From NCBI RefSeq assembly GCF_002161675.1, contig NZ_NFIH01000004.1, positions 1 through 64,000 on the forward strand: a stretch of 64,000 bases of DNA. The letters run 5' to 3'. The notes beneath the pieces were generated by a model, which ran no database searches, was not told the DNA's origin, and saw only the letters and a program-made list of their open reading frames with translations. Origin of the DNA: Pseudoflavonifractor sp. An44 (lineage in GTDB: Bacteria; Bacillota; Clostridia; Oscillospirales; Oscillospiraceae). Positions 53,853 through 63,003 of this stretch are shown one piece after another (the first letter of the stretch is position 1; each line of letters opens with the position of its first letter). Made by a program: the position numbers and the translations under genes.

Positions 53853-54197
53853 ATGGAAACGGTTGATATTGTGGTGGCTGTCCTCATGGCCATCGGCCTG
53901 TTCTTCGCCTTCATCGGCACCCTGGGCATCCTGCGCATGCCGGACGTGTTCGGGCGGCTCCAGGCCTCCACCTGCATCTCCACCATGGGCACCATCTTTG
54001 TCATCCTGGCCAGCATCGTGTATGTGGTGGCCAACGGCATGAGCGGCTCTGTGGTGGTGAAGCTGGTGTTCATCCTGCTGTTTGTGCTGGGCACCAACCC
54101 GGTGTCCAACCACGCTCTGTGCAAGGGCGCTTACCGCTCGGTGAAGCCCAACCCGGAGCCGATCATCGACGACTATAAGGAGGATGATCCCCAATGA
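53853..54197 (+). CDS. mrpG: Mrp-type antiporter subunit G (MbhC-like)
   Basis: 114 residues, three TM helices with the MnhG pattern GTLGILRMPDVFGRLQAS. Overlaps the next gene by four bases. Small stabilising subunit of the ion-translocation module. Confidence 0.93.
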   Translation: METVDIVVAVLMAIGLFFAFIGTLGILRMPDVFGRLQASTCISTMGTIFVILASIVYVVANGMSGSVVVKLVFILLFVLGTNPVSNHALCKGAYRSVKPNPEPIIDDYKEDDPQ

Positions 54198-54457
54198 ATG
54201 GTACCTTGGTTTTTGTCCTGAACACCCTGGTGCTCTGCGGCATTGTGGCCTCCGCCATTGTGGCGGTGAACGCCAAAAAGGTCATCGACTCAGTGATCGC
54301 CCTGGCGGCCACCGGCTCCTTTGTGGCCCTGGAGTTTGTGCTCTTGCAGGCCCCGGACGTGGCCATCGCGGAAGCCAGCGTGGGGGCGGTGCTGTCCACC
54401 ATTCTCTACATCATCGCCCTGCGTAAGGTGTACGGACGAAAGGGGGAGCAGAAATGA
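54194..54457 (+). CDS. MbhD/DUF4040-type subunit
   Basis: 87 residues, three TM helices. The stretch FVLLQAPDVAIAEASVGAVL is diagnostic for MbhD-like proteins that match the C-terminal end of MrpA. It confirms that the Mrp set is of the MBH kind, with the MrpA portion split into small genes. Overlaps its neighbours. Confidence 0.92.
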   Translation: MNGTLVFVLNTLVLCGIVASAIVAVNAKKVIDSVIALAATGSFVALEFVLLQAPDVAIAEASVGAVLSTILYIIALRKVYGRKGEQK

Positions 54458-54828
54458 GCGGTACGAAAAAAGTGGTCTTGGCTCTGACCCTTGTGGTACT
54501 CCTGGCCTGCGGCGTATGGGCCGGGTGGCGCATGGCAGGCAGCCCTCCCACCTACGACGGCACCAACACCGACCTGGTGGGGCTGTACGAAGACCCCAGC
54601 TCCTATGACAACTCCAACGCCGACGGCGCCGCCGCCATTATGGTCAACGAGAACCTGGAAAAGACCGCCGCCGACAACGTGGTCTTCTCCGTGGTCTTCA
54701 ACTTCCGTGGTTACGATACCATGGGTGAGAGCTTCATTCTCATCGCCGCCATCGCAGGCTCCCTGGTGATCCTGCGCAAGGCTGCCCATTCTGTGAAAAA
54801 GGAGGACCAGGGCCATGAAGACCTATAA
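54454..54828 (+). CDS. MbhE-type subunit
   Basis: 124 residues with an N-terminal TM helix, an external stretch with Asp/Asn, and a C-terminal TM. The motif NVVFSVVFNFRGYDTMGES is characteristic for MbhE, equivalent to the last TM part of MrpA. It overlaps its neighbours by 4 and 14 bases. Confidence 0.9.
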   Translation: MSGTKKVVLALTLVVLLACGVWAGWRMAGSPPTYDGTNTDLVGLYEDPSSYDNSNADGAAAIMVNENLEKTAADNVVFSVVFNFRGYDTMGESFILIAAIAGSLVILRKAAHSVKKEDQGHEDL

Positions 54829-55276
54829 AAAGACCCATGCCATCTCCCGGTGCGCCTCCGACCTGTTCCTTCCCCTGGCCTGCGTCTTCGGCTGCTACGT
54901 GGTGCTCCACGGCAGCACCAGCCCCGGCGGCGGCTTCCAGGGCGGCGTGCTGGTGGCCAGCGCCATTTTGCTGGTGTACCTGGGGTACGGCGGCTGGGGC
55001 GTCAAGCACTCCTTCAACGAGCACATGCTCCACTCCAGTGAGACGGTGGCGGAGATCATGTACGTGGTCATCGCCCTGGTGGGTGTGTTCACGGGCCTGA
55101 ACTTCTGCGTCAACTTCGTCTTTGCCGGGCAACAGGTGGACACCAGCATCCTGATGAACGATGCGGTGGGCTACCACGTGATGGCGGGCATCACCTGTCT
55201 GCTGATCATGATGCTCAGCGTGCTGGAGGACGACAAACACGAGTCTCCCGAGGAAAAGGAGGAGGATGCGGCATGA
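54815..55276 (+). CDS. mrpB: Mrp-type antiporter subunit B (MbhF-like)
   Basis: 153 residues, four TM helices with the MnhB signature YVVLHGSTSPGGGFQGGVL. Charged, Asp/Glu-rich C-terminus. Overlaps its neighbours. Confidence 0.92.
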   Translation: MKTYKKTHAISRCASDLFLPLACVFGCYVVLHGSTSPGGGFQGGVLVASAILLVYLGYGGWGVKHSFNEHMLHSSETVAEIMYVVIALVGVFTGLNFCVNFVFAGQQVDTSILMNDAVGYHVMAGITCLLIMMLSVLEDDKHESPEEKEEDAA

Positions 55277-55623
55277 TATTCACCAATTACCTGGTCTGCT
55301 TCTTTCTCATCGCCCTGGGCATCTACTGTATGGTGACGAAAAAGAACCTCTTCAAGATCTGCGTGGGCATGGGCCTGGTGGACTACGGCGTCAACCTGCT
55401 CATCGTCTCCGTGGGCTTTCACGACGGCGGCACCGCTCCCATCTTCAACATCTCGGAGCTGACCCGCGACACCTTTTTCGTAGACCCCATTCCCCAGGCC
55501 CTCACCCTTACCTCCATCGTCATTGGCGCGTGTACCACCGCCATGACCCTGAGTCTCATCATCATGCTCTACAAACAGTACGGCACTTTGGAGTCGGACC
55601 AGATTAGGAGGTTACGAGGATGA
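55273..55623 (+). CDS. mrpC: Mrp-type antiporter subunit C (MbhG, NuoK-like)
   Basis: 116 residues, three TM helices. FKICVGMGLVDYGVNLLIVS and DPIPQALTLTSIVIG are NuoK/MrpC hallmarks. It forms the small channel subunit beside the large antiporter subunit. Overlaps its neighbours by four bases on each side. Confidence 0.93.
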   Translation: MIFTNYLVCFFLIALGIYCMVTKKNLFKICVGMGLVDYGVNLLIVSVGFHDGGTAPIFNISELTRDTFFVDPIPQALTLTSIVIGACTTAMTLSLIIMLYKQYGTLESDQIRRLRG

Positions 55624-57560
55624 CATTCGATTTTTCTAACTTCATCAACAACTTCCCCATCCTGGCCATCATGTCCCTGTTTTTGGGGGCCTTTATCTCC
55701 TCCCTGGTGGGACGGCGCAACGCCAAGGTGCGCAACACTGTGGTGTTTCTCTCCATGTTGGTCTCCCTGGTGCTCATCCTCGCCCTCATCCAGCCGGTGC
55801 TGCTGGAGGGCCAGGTCATCAACTACTGGCTGGGCAACTGGGAACCGGTAGAGGGCTGGGCCATCGGCAACAGCCTGGAAGTGGACGCTCTGAGCCTGTT
55901 CTTCGCCCTCATTGTGGTGGTGGCCGTGTTCGTCTCCGGCGTCTACTCCTTCTTCTACATGAGCCACGACGACTCCCTGGTCAACTACTATACCCTGTTT
56001 TTGATGCTGTCCGGCTCCGTGCTGGGCCTGGTGCTGTCCGGGGACCTCTTCAACATGTTTGTCATGATCGAGATCATGACCTTCACCGCCGTGGCCCTCA
56101 CCGCCTTCCGCAACCACTACGAGGGGGCTCTGGAGGGCGCCTTCAAGTACCTGGTGGTGGGCTCTCTGGGCTCCACCTCGGTGCTCATTGGCATCGCCCT
56201 CCTCTACTCCCAGCTTCACACCCTGAATCTGGCCCAGATTGCCTCTCTGCTGCCCACTGCCTCCTCCCCGGTGATTCTCATCGCCTTCGCCTTCCTCTTT
56301 GTGGGCTTCGGCTCCAAGGCCTTCCTGTTCCCCTTCCACCCCCTGGCCGCCGACGCCCACGCCGTGGCCCCCGCCTCCATCTCTCTGATGATCTCGGGCG
56401 TTCTGACCAAGTGCGGCGTGTACGGCATCATCCGCCTGTGCTACTGCCTGTACCAGAACATGGACCAGCCCTTCGTGCAGTACTTTGTCACCGGGGTGGG
56501 TGTCATCAGCATGTTCGTGTGCGTCACCATGGCCTTCAACCAGCACAACTTTAAGCGGCTGCTGGCCTTCCACTCCATCTCCCAGGTGGGGTATGTGATC
56601 ACCGTCATCGGCCTGGGCTCCGCTCTTGGCATGTCTGCTGGCCTGTTCCACGCCATGAACCACACCATCTTCAAGGGTCTTTTGTTCCTCACCGCCGGTG
56701 CGGTCCAGCACGCCACCGGCAGTCTGGATTTGGACGAGCTGGGCGGCCTCTCCAAGAAGATGCCCGGCACCTGCGCCCTCTTCCTCATTGGCGCGGCCTC
56801 CATCAGCGGCCTGCCCCCCTTCAACGGCTTTGCCTCCAAGTGGATGATCTATCAGGCCACCTTCCAGAAGGCGGGAGAGACGGGCAACTTCTTCTTCGTG
56901 GTGGTGTGCGTGGCCGCCCTCATCACCAGCGTGCTCACTCTGGCCTCCTTCATCAAGGTGGCGCAGAGCGTGTTCTTCGGCCAGCTCAACCCCAAGTTTG
57001 CACATACCCGTGAAGTCTCTCTGGGGATGCGCATTCCCATGTGGATTCTGGCCGCCCTGTGCATCCTGCCCGGTCTGTTCCCCGACCAGGTGCAGCAGTG
57101 GCTGCTCACCCCCGCCACCCAGGCCGCTACCAATGCCTCCGGGTACATTGACGCCGCCATGGGCACCGGGTACGCCGCCGCCCACGGGGTGGAATCCTCC
57201 CTGGTTTCCGGCTTCTCCCTGTCCGGGGCCTGGCAGCCTGTGATGTGGCTGCTGCTGCTCATTTCCGTGACCCTGGCCGTGTGCATCGTGGCCCTGCTGG
57301 GCGGAGACGAGAAGGCCACCGTCACCTCCCAGATCACCGCCGACACGGATACGGACCCCAAGTACGACTCCTTCTTCTCCGGTGAGGCCAGCGTGTACTC
57401 CCAGGTGGGAGGCAGCGACCTGTTCTGGGGCTTCAAACACAACTGGAGACATTACTTCTCCTTCATGCACAACTGGCACAGCGGCGTGGTCAACGACTAC
57501 ACCCTGTACGGCGCCGCCGCCATGGCTGTGGCTCTGGTGCTGTGCGTCATCTTTCTGTAA
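55620..57560 (+). CDS. NuoL/MrpD/EchA-type antiporter subunit (MbhH-like)
   Basis: 646 residues and about 16 TM helices, the main proton/sodium translocating subunit. The key Glu lies in DLFNMFVMIEIMTF and the Lys in GFGSKAFLFPFH. A further Lys lies in GVLTKCG. The family repeat FHAMNHTIFKGLLFLTAGAV is present. Length exceeds MbhH (about 500) and approaches EchA, due to a C-terminal extension with two more TM helices and an acidic loop. Overlaps the NuoK-like gene. Confidence 0.93.
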   Translation: MTFDFSNFINNFPILAIMSLFLGAFISSLVGRRNAKVRNTVVFLSMLVSLVLILALIQPVLLEGQVINYWLGNWEPVEGWAIGNSLEVDALSLFFALIVVVAVFVSGVYSFFYMSHDDSLVNYYTLFLMLSGSVLGLVLSGDLFNMFVMIEIMTFTAVALTAFRNHYEGALEGAFKYLVVGSLGSTSVLIGIALLYSQLHTLNLAQIASLLPTASSPVILIAFAFLFVGFGSKAFLFPFHPLAADAHAVAPASISLMISGVLTKCGVYGIIRLCYCLYQNMDQPFVQYFVTGVGVISMFVCVTMAFNQHNFKRLLAFHSISQVGYVITVIGLGSALGMSAGLFHAMNHTIFKGLLFLTAGAVQHATGSLDLDELGGLSKKMPGTCALFLIGAASISGLPPFNGFASKWMIYQATFQKAGETGNFFFVVVCVAALITSVLTLASFIKVAQSVFFGQLNPKFAHTREVSLGMRIPMWILAALCILPGLFPDQVQQWLLTPATQAATNASGYIDAAMGTGYAAAHGVESSLVSGFSLSGAWQPVMWLLLLISVTLAVCIVALLGGDEKATVTSQITADTDTDPKYDSFFSGEASVYSQVGGSDLFWGFKHNWRHYFSFMHNWHSGVVNDYTLYGAAAMAVALVLCVIFL

Positions 57561-57574
57561 AGGGGGTACCTGAC

Positions 57575-58537
57575 ATGACAAATCTTCTCTGGACGATCTT
57601 CCATGTGCTGGTATTCCCCGGCCTGCTGTTCTGTGTAGTGGTGGGGGTGCTACTGGCGGGCCTGGACCGCAAGCTGGTGGCCCGGATGCAAAACCGGGTG
57701 GGCCCGCCCCTGCTCCAGCCCTGGTACGATTTCCTCAAGTGCTGCGGCAAGGAGACCATCATCCCCCGCCACGCCCGCAAGGGACTGTTCCTGGCCGCCC
57801 CGGTGCTGGGCTTTGCCGCCCTGATCACCGTGGCCCTGTTCGTCCCCGTGTTCTCCTACTCCGTGTACTCCACCTCCGCGGACCTGGTGGTCATCCTCTA
57901 CCTCCTGACGGTGGTGGGTGCGTCCATGATCGTGGGCGCTGCCGCCTCCGGCTCCCCCTTCGCCGGGGTGGGCCTGAGCCGGGAAATGGTGGCCATGATC
58001 TCCTACGAGCTGCCCTTCGTGCTGGTGATGCTGGCCGTGGGCCGCATGGCGGGTGAGGGTTCCCCTCTGGGGGTCACCTTCTCCCTCCAGGCCATTGTGG
58101 ACTGGCAGGCCATCAATGGCAATATGCTCTTCCACTGGAGCATGATTCCCGCCGCTCTGGCCATGCTCTTCGTCATCCCCTGTGAGATCGGCATGCACCC
58201 CTTTGACATCGCCGAGGCGGAGACCGAGATCTGCGAGGGCACCTTGGCCGAGTACAGCGGCCCCCCCGCCGGACTGTTCCGGCTCACCCACTGCGTGAAA
58301 ATGTACGTCATGTGCGCCCTCTTCTGCGTGCTGTTCCTGGGCGGCATCTCCACCGGGTACGCCGCTCTGGACGCCCTGGTGATGGTGGTCCTCAGCGTGG
58401 TGCTCACCTTTGTCACCATGAGCGTGCCCCACGCCGTGTGCGCCCGGTTCAAGGTGGAGCAAGTGTTCAAATTCTACTGGACGGTGGTGGCCGGTCTGGC
58501 CCTCATCAGTCTCATTTTGGTCTGGCTGGGCCTGTAA
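57575..58537 (+). CDS. NuoH-like membrane anchor subunit (EchB/MbhM)
   Basis: 320 residues, eight TM helices. NRVGPPLLQPWYDFLKC and PFDIAEAETEICEGTLAEYSG are the conserved quinone-site-derived loops of NuoH-type proteins. It joins the peripheral hydrogenase arm with the membrane arm. The ribosome site AAAGGGGG supports ATG 57575. Confidence 0.94.
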   Translation: MTNLLWTIFHVLVFPGLLFCVVVGVLLAGLDRKLVARMQNRVGPPLLQPWYDFLKCCGKETIIPRHARKGLFLAAPVLGFAALITVALFVPVFSYSVYSTSADLVVILYLLTVVGASMIVGAAASGSPFAGVGLSREMVAMISYELPFVLVMLAVGRMAGEGSPLGVTFSLQAIVDWQAINGNMLFHWSMIPAALAMLFVIPCEIGMHPFDIAEAETEICEGTLAEYSGPPAGLFRLTHCVKMYVMCALFCVLFLGGISTGYAALDALVMVVLSVVLTFVTMSVPHAVCARFKVEQVFKFYWTVVAGLALISLILVWLGL

Positions 58538-58551
58538 GGAGGGACAAGGAA

Positions 58552-59001
58552 ATGTTTCAACGAATGATTGACAAGAGCATGGCCAAAAGTCCCTGGATTT
58601 TCCATATCAATGCAGGCTCCTGCAACGGCTGTGACATTGAATTGGTGTCGGTGCTCACCCCCCGGTATGACGCCGAACGGCTGGGCTTCCGCCTCACCGG
58701 AACCCCCCGCCAAGCGGACATCGTGGTGGTCAGCGGCCCCGTCACCTCCCAGACCCGTGACCGCCTGGTGCGCACCCTGGCCCAGGTCCCCGAACCCCGG
58801 GTGGTGGTGAGCTTGGGCTCCTGCCCCCGCTCCGGCAACGTCTTTAAGGGCAGCTACTGTGTGGACGGTCCCCTGGAGAAGTACACCCATGTGGACGTGT
58901 CCGTGGGCGGCTGCACCCCCAAGCCCGAGGCCATCATGGCCGCTCTGGCCAAGGCCGCCGAAATACTGGCTGAAAAGCGGAAGGAGATGCGTCAGGCATG
59001 A
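58552..59001 (+). CDS. [NiFe] hydrogenase small subunit (NuoB-like, EchC/MbhJ)
   Basis: 149 residues. One [4Fe-4S] cluster is bound by INAGSCNGCDIE, GSCPRSGN and GGCTPKPEAI, the NuoB arrangement. This cluster passes electrons to the active site in the large subunit. The start has AAGGAGGGAC upstream. Its partner (large subunit) is encoded 6.5 kb upstream at the operon head. Confidence 0.95.
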   Translation: MFQRMIDKSMAKSPWIFHINAGSCNGCDIELVSVLTPRYDAERLGFRLTGTPRQADIVVVSGPVTSQTRDRLVRTLAQVPEPRVVVSLGSCPRSGNVFKGSYCVDGPLEKYTHVDVSVGGCTPKPEAIMAALAKAAEILAEKRKEMRQA

Positions 59002-59465
59002 TTCCCTACCTCACAAAAGCTCTGGGCAACCTGTTCCGCGCCCCGGCCACCGAGAAGTTCCCCAAGGGAGAGCCCCCCAAGGCAGCCCCCGGCTACCGGG
59101 GCCGCATCATCTACCACCCGGAAACCTGCGTCAACTGCGGGATGTGTATGCGGGTGTGCGCCCCCCAGTGCATGGAGCGCACCATGGAACCTCTGCCCAA
59201 CGGGGACCAGAAAATCACCCTCACCTTTGACCTGACCAGCTGCACCTTCTGCTCCATGTGCGCGGACTTCTGCGCCCGAAAGTCCATCGAGCTCAGTGAC
59301 GACTACATGATCGTGGGCACCAAGCCCGAGGACTTCCTGGTCTCCGGCACCTTCATCAAGAAGGCGCCGCCCCCCAAGCTGACCCCGGAGCAGATCGCCG
59401 AGCTGAAGGCCAAGGCAGAGGCCGCCAAAGCCGCCAAGGCAGCAGCCGAGAAAGCCGATGGCTGA
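58998..59465 (+). CDS. NuoI-like ferredoxin subunit (EchF/MbhN)
   Basis: 155 residues with two [4Fe-4S] motifs, CVNCGMCMRVC and CTFCSMCADFC, plus a C-terminal Ala/Lys tail likely to form a helix. It accepts electrons from ferredoxin. Overlaps both neighbours. Confidence 0.94.
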   Translation: MIPYLTKALGNLFRAPATEKFPKGEPPKAAPGYRGRIIYHPETCVNCGMCMRVCAPQCMERTMEPLPNGDQKITLTFDLTSCTFCSMCADFCARKSIELSDDYMIVGTKPEDFLVSGTFIKKAPPPKLTPEQIAELKAKAEAAKAAKAAAEKADG

Positions 59466-61695
59466 GCGCTCCCGCATTCGCCTGGAGGTGGAGGGGCTGG
59501 TGCAGGGGGTGGGGTTTCGTCCCACCGTCCACCGCCTCACCACCCAGCTGGGCCTGTCCGGCTTCATCCGCAACACCTCCCAGGGGGCGGAGCTGGAGCT
59601 GGAGGGGCAGCCGGACCAGGTGACCCAGTTTGTCCCACAATTGCAGCAACAGGCCCCGGTGCTGGCCCGCATTCGCCGGGTCAGCACCGTTTCCATTCCC
59701 CCCACCGGAGAGACGGGCTTTCACATTCTGCCCAGCGTGGGGGAAACCCTCCCGGACACCCAGGTAAGCCCGGACGTGGGCATCTGTGAGGACTGTCTGC
59801 GGGAGATGCGAGACCCCAAGGACCGGCGGTACCGCCACCCCTTTCTCAACTGCACCAACTGCGGGCCCCGGTTCACCATTGTCCAAAGCGTGCCCTATGA
59901 CCGGAAGCGCACCGCCATGGGGGTGTTCCCCATGTGCGAAGAATGCCAAGGCGAGTACACCGACATCACCGACCGCCGCTACCACGCCCAGCCCACCTGC
60001 TGCCCCAACTGCGGCCCCACCCTCACCTACCTGGACGGGGCGGGACAGGCCGTGGAGGGCGCCCCCATCCGGCTAGCCCAGGCGCGGCTGAGACAGGGCG
60101 GGATTGTGGCGGTGAAGGGGCTGGGTGGCTTCCACCTGGCCTGTCTGCCCGAGTACGCTTCCCGGTTGCGGCAGCGCAAAGAGCGGGAAGGGAAGCCATT
60201 GGCCCTCATGTGCGCCGACGTAGATGCCGCCCGTGCCCTGTGCCACCTCTCCCCGGAAGAGGAAAAAGCGCTGGGCAGCTGGCGGCGGCCCATTGTGCTG
60301 CTGCGCAAGCGGAACCCTGCCCCGGATGTCCTGAGCCACACCCCGGAGTTGGGGATTATGCTCCCCTACACTCCCCTGCACTACCTGCTCATGGAGGGCT
60401 TTTCCGCTCTGGTGATGACCAGCGCCAACCCCTCGGACTGCCCCGTGTTCATCAGTAACCAGGCGGCGGTGGAGGGCCTCCAAGGCATCGCCGACGGCTT
60501 TCTCCTCCACAACCGGGACATTGTCACCCGGTGTGACGACTCCCTCCTCCGCATCTTCCGGGGGAAGGAGTACCCCCTGCGCCGCAGCCGAGGCTATGTG
60601 CCCCAACCGTTGGAGGTACCCATCCCCGTCCACGGCCTGCTGGGGTGTGGAGCGGAACAGAAGGCGGGGTTTGCCCTGGGCAAGGGCCAGGATGCCCTGC
60701 TGAGTCAGCACATCGGGGATTTGAAAAACATGGAGACGTTGGAGCACTACCAAACCCAGCTCCACCACTTCCGCACCCTCTTCGGGGTGGAGGTGGAAGG
60801 GCTGGCCTGCGACCTCCACCCGGACTATCTGTCCACCCAGGTGGCTCAACAGCTCTCCCGTGAGCTAAATGTTCCCCTGCTCCAAGTACAGCACCACCAC
60901 GCCCATATGCTCTCCTGCATGGCGGATAACGGCCTCACAGGGCCCTGCATCGGCCTTGTGTGGGACGGCACGGGGCTGGGTACAGACGGCACCATATGGG
61001 GGGCCGAGTGTCTGGCGGGAGACGCCCACGGCTTCACCCGCTTGGCCTCCATCTCCCCCATCCGCCTGCCCGGCGGGGACGCCTGCACCCGGGACCCCCA
61101 GCGCATCGCCCACAGCCTGCTGGTGGAGGCAGGGCTGGAAGAACACTCCATCGCCCCCCAGGCCCAGCTGCTCACCCTACAGCTGAAAGCCGGGCTCAAC
61201 TGTCCCCCTGCCTCCAGCATGGGGCGGCTCTTTGACGGGGTGTATGCCCTGTTGGGGGGCTCCTCCCCCGTCCACTACGAGGGGGAGAGCGCCATCCGCC
61301 TGGAGCACATGGCCCAGGATGACATCACCCAGGCCCTCCCGGTGGAGGTGGAGACGGTGGACGGCGTGTGCCGCCTGAACACCCCCGCCCTCACCGCCGC
61401 CCTGATGGAACGCAAAGCGGCGGGCGATTCCCCCCACCTGCTGGCGGCCCAGTTTATGAACGCCATGGTGGAATTGGCGGTGAAACAGTGCCAATTCGCC
61501 CGGAAGCACACCGGACTCAATCGGGTGGTACTCTCTGGCGGCGTCTTTCAAAACATGTATCTACTGCCCCGCATCCTGGACGCACTGGCCGCCCAGGGGT
61601 TCCGGGCCTATCACCACTCCCGGGTGTCCACCAACGACGAGGGAATTGCCCTGGGACAGCTGATCGCCGCGGCAGCGCGGAGAAAGGAAGGATGA
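59458..61695 (+). CDS. hypF: Carbamoyltransferase HypF
   Basis: Starts cyanide ligand synthesis for the hydrogenase iron by activating carbamoyl phosphate. 745 residues. Acylphosphatase domain (about 5-90, VQGVGFRPTVHRL), two zinc fingers (CEDC...CTNC and CEEC...CPNC), YrdC-like domain (about 200-380) and Kae1-like domain (about 390-740) with metal-binding HHHAHM. Overlaps the NuoI-like gene by eight bases. Confidence 0.96.
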   Translation: MAERSRIRLEVEGLVQGVGFRPTVHRLTTQLGLSGFIRNTSQGAELELEGQPDQVTQFVPQLQQQAPVLARIRRVSTVSIPPTGETGFHILPSVGETLPDTQVSPDVGICEDCLREMRDPKDRRYRHPFLNCTNCGPRFTIVQSVPYDRKRTAMGVFPMCEECQGEYTDITDRRYHAQPTCCPNCGPTLTYLDGAGQAVEGAPIRLAQARLRQGGIVAVKGLGGFHLACLPEYASRLRQRKEREGKPLALMCADVDAARALCHLSPEEEKALGSWRRPIVLLRKRNPAPDVLSHTPELGIMLPYTPLHYLLMEGFSALVMTSANPSDCPVFISNQAAVEGLQGIADGFLLHNRDIVTRCDDSLLRIFRGKEYPLRRSRGYVPQPLEVPIPVHGLLGCGAEQKAGFALGKGQDALLSQHIGDLKNMETLEHYQTQLHHFRTLFGVEVEGLACDLHPDYLSTQVAQQLSRELNVPLLQVQHHHAHMLSCMADNGLTGPCIGLVWDGTGLGTDGTIWGAECLAGDAHGFTRLASISPIRLPGGDACTRDPQRIAHSLLVEAGLEEHSIAPQAQLLTLQLKAGLNCPPASSMGRLFDGVYALLGGSSPVHYEGESAIRLEHMAQDDITQALPVEVETVDGVCRLNTPALTAALMERKAAGDSPHLLAAQFMNAMVELAVKQCQFARKHTGLNRVVLSGGVFQNMYLLPRILDALAAQGFRAYHHSRVSTNDEGIALGQLIAAAARRKEG

Positions 61696-61697
61696 CT

Positions 61698-61916
61698 ATG
61701 TGTCTGGCCGTGCCCCTGCGGCTCATGGAAATTCACAACAAGGAGGGCATCGCCGAGGCGGGCGGCATTCGCCGCTCGGTGCGCCTGGACTTCATCCGCA
61801 ACCCCCAGGTGGGGGACTACGTGCTGGTCCACGCCGGGTTTGCCATGGAGCGGCTCAGCCAGGAGCAGGCGCTGCAAAACCTGCAAGCCCTCCAGGAGGT
61901 GGCCAATGCTCTGTGA
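61698..61916 (+). CDS. hypC: Hydrogenase assembly chaperone HypC
   Basis: 72 residues. The essential Cys2 (MCLAVPLRLMEI) fixes the start at ATG 61698, and an upstream in-frame ATG would block it. It chaperones the iron-ligand complex from HypD to the large subunit. Its C-terminal codons overlap hypD by 11 bases. Confidence 0.94.
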   Translation: MCLAVPLRLMEIHNKEGIAEAGGIRRSVRLDFIRNPQVGDYVLVHAGFAMERLSQEQALQNLQALQEVANAL

Positions 61917-62997
61917 AGCGGATTTCCGCCGCCCCCAGGGCCTGGAGCGGTTGGTGGAGGCCATCCGTGACCCACACCTGCCCCCCATGCGTCTCATGGA
62001 GGTGTGCGGCACCCACACCATGGCCCTGGCCCGCACCGGGGTGCGGCAGCTGCTGCCCCCTCAGGTGAAGCTGATCTCCGGGCCCGGCTGTCCGGTGTGT
62101 GTCACCCCCGCCAATGTGATGGACGAGGTATTGCGCATAGCCGCTCTGCCCGGGGTCACCCTCACCACCTACGGGGATTTGATGCGGGTACCAGGCTCCA
62201 AGCCTGGGTTTGATTTGCGGCGGCAAAAGGCCCTGGGGGCAGACATCCAGGTGGTATACTCCCCCATGGATGCCTTAGAATTGGCCAAAGCCCACCCGGA
62301 ACAACAGGTGGTGTTCCTGGGGGTTGGATTTGAGACCACCGCCCCCGTCACCGCCCTGGCGGTGCTGGAGGCCCAACGGCAGGGGCTCCAAAACTTCTCC
62401 CTGCTGTGCCTGCTGAAAGCCACGCCCCCCGCCCTCCGGGCTCTGCTGAGCCAAGAGGACTTCGGGGTGGACGGCTTTCTGTGCCCCGGCCATGTGGCCA
62501 CCATTTTGGGGGCGGATGCCTTCCTGTTCCTCCCCCAGGAATATGAAAAACCCGCCGTGGTGGCGGGTTTTGAGGCGGGGGACCTGGTGGCGGCCCTCCA
62601 CCTGCTTATCACCCAGGTGAAGAATCACGCCCCCAAGCTGGAAAACGAATACACCCGGGCGGTGTCCCGTGAGGGCAACCAAATGGCCCAGGGAGTGATG
62701 GCCCAGGTGCTGGACCCAAAAGACGACACCTGGCGGGGGTTGGGTAATATTCCAAACAGCGGCTTTGGGTTGAAGCCGGAATTTGCCGCCTATGACGCCG
62801 CCGCCCGCTTTGGCTTCTCCCCTGCCCCACAGACTACCCCCTCCCCCTGTCGGTGCGGGGATGTGATCTGTGGGCGCATTGGCCCCCGTGAGTGCCCTCT
62901 GTTCGGCACCGTGTGTACCCCGGACAACCCGGTGGGGCCGTGTATGGTGTCCGGGGAGGGAGCCTGCGCCGCCGCCTATCTCTATGGAAGGGAATGA
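61906..62997 (+). CDS. hypD: Hydrogenase formation protein HypD
   Basis: 363 residues. The conserved MEVCGTHT holds an essential cysteine, GPGCPVCVTP another pair and FETTAP a further motif. The C-terminal Cys cluster binds [4Fe-4S]. With HypC it forms the scaffold on which the Fe(CN)2CO unit is built. AGGAGG lies six bases ahead of the ATG inside hypC. Confidence 0.95.
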   Translation: MLCEADFRRPQGLERLVEAIRDPHLPPMRLMEVCGTHTMALARTGVRQLLPPQVKLISGPGCPVCVTPANVMDEVLRIAALPGVTLTTYGDLMRVPGSKPGFDLRRQKALGADIQVVYSPMDALELAKAHPEQQVVFLGVGFETTAPVTALAVLEAQRQGLQNFSLLCLLKATPPALRALLSQEDFGVDGFLCPGHVATILGADAFLFLPQEYEKPAVVAGFEAGDLVAALHLLITQVKNHAPKLENEYTRAVSREGNQMAQGVMAQVLDPKDDTWRGLGNIPNSGFGLKPEFAAYDAAARFGFSPAPQTTPSPCRCGDVICGRIGPRECPLFGTVCTPDNPVGPCMVSGEGACAAAYLYGRE

Positions 62998-63003
62998 CCC
63001 AGG

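Noticed and set aside
53068-57560. Stand-alone Mrp sodium/proton antiporter operon
   Set aside because: It lacks a full MrpA, contains MbhD and MbhE in its place, and is embedded between hydrogenase genes, so it is the ion module of the hydrogenase.
61692-61698. HypC starting at the ATG at 61692
   Set aside because: This would put Thr-Met ahead of the Cys that must be residue 2; the ATG at 61698 gives the proper MC start with good ribosome spacing.
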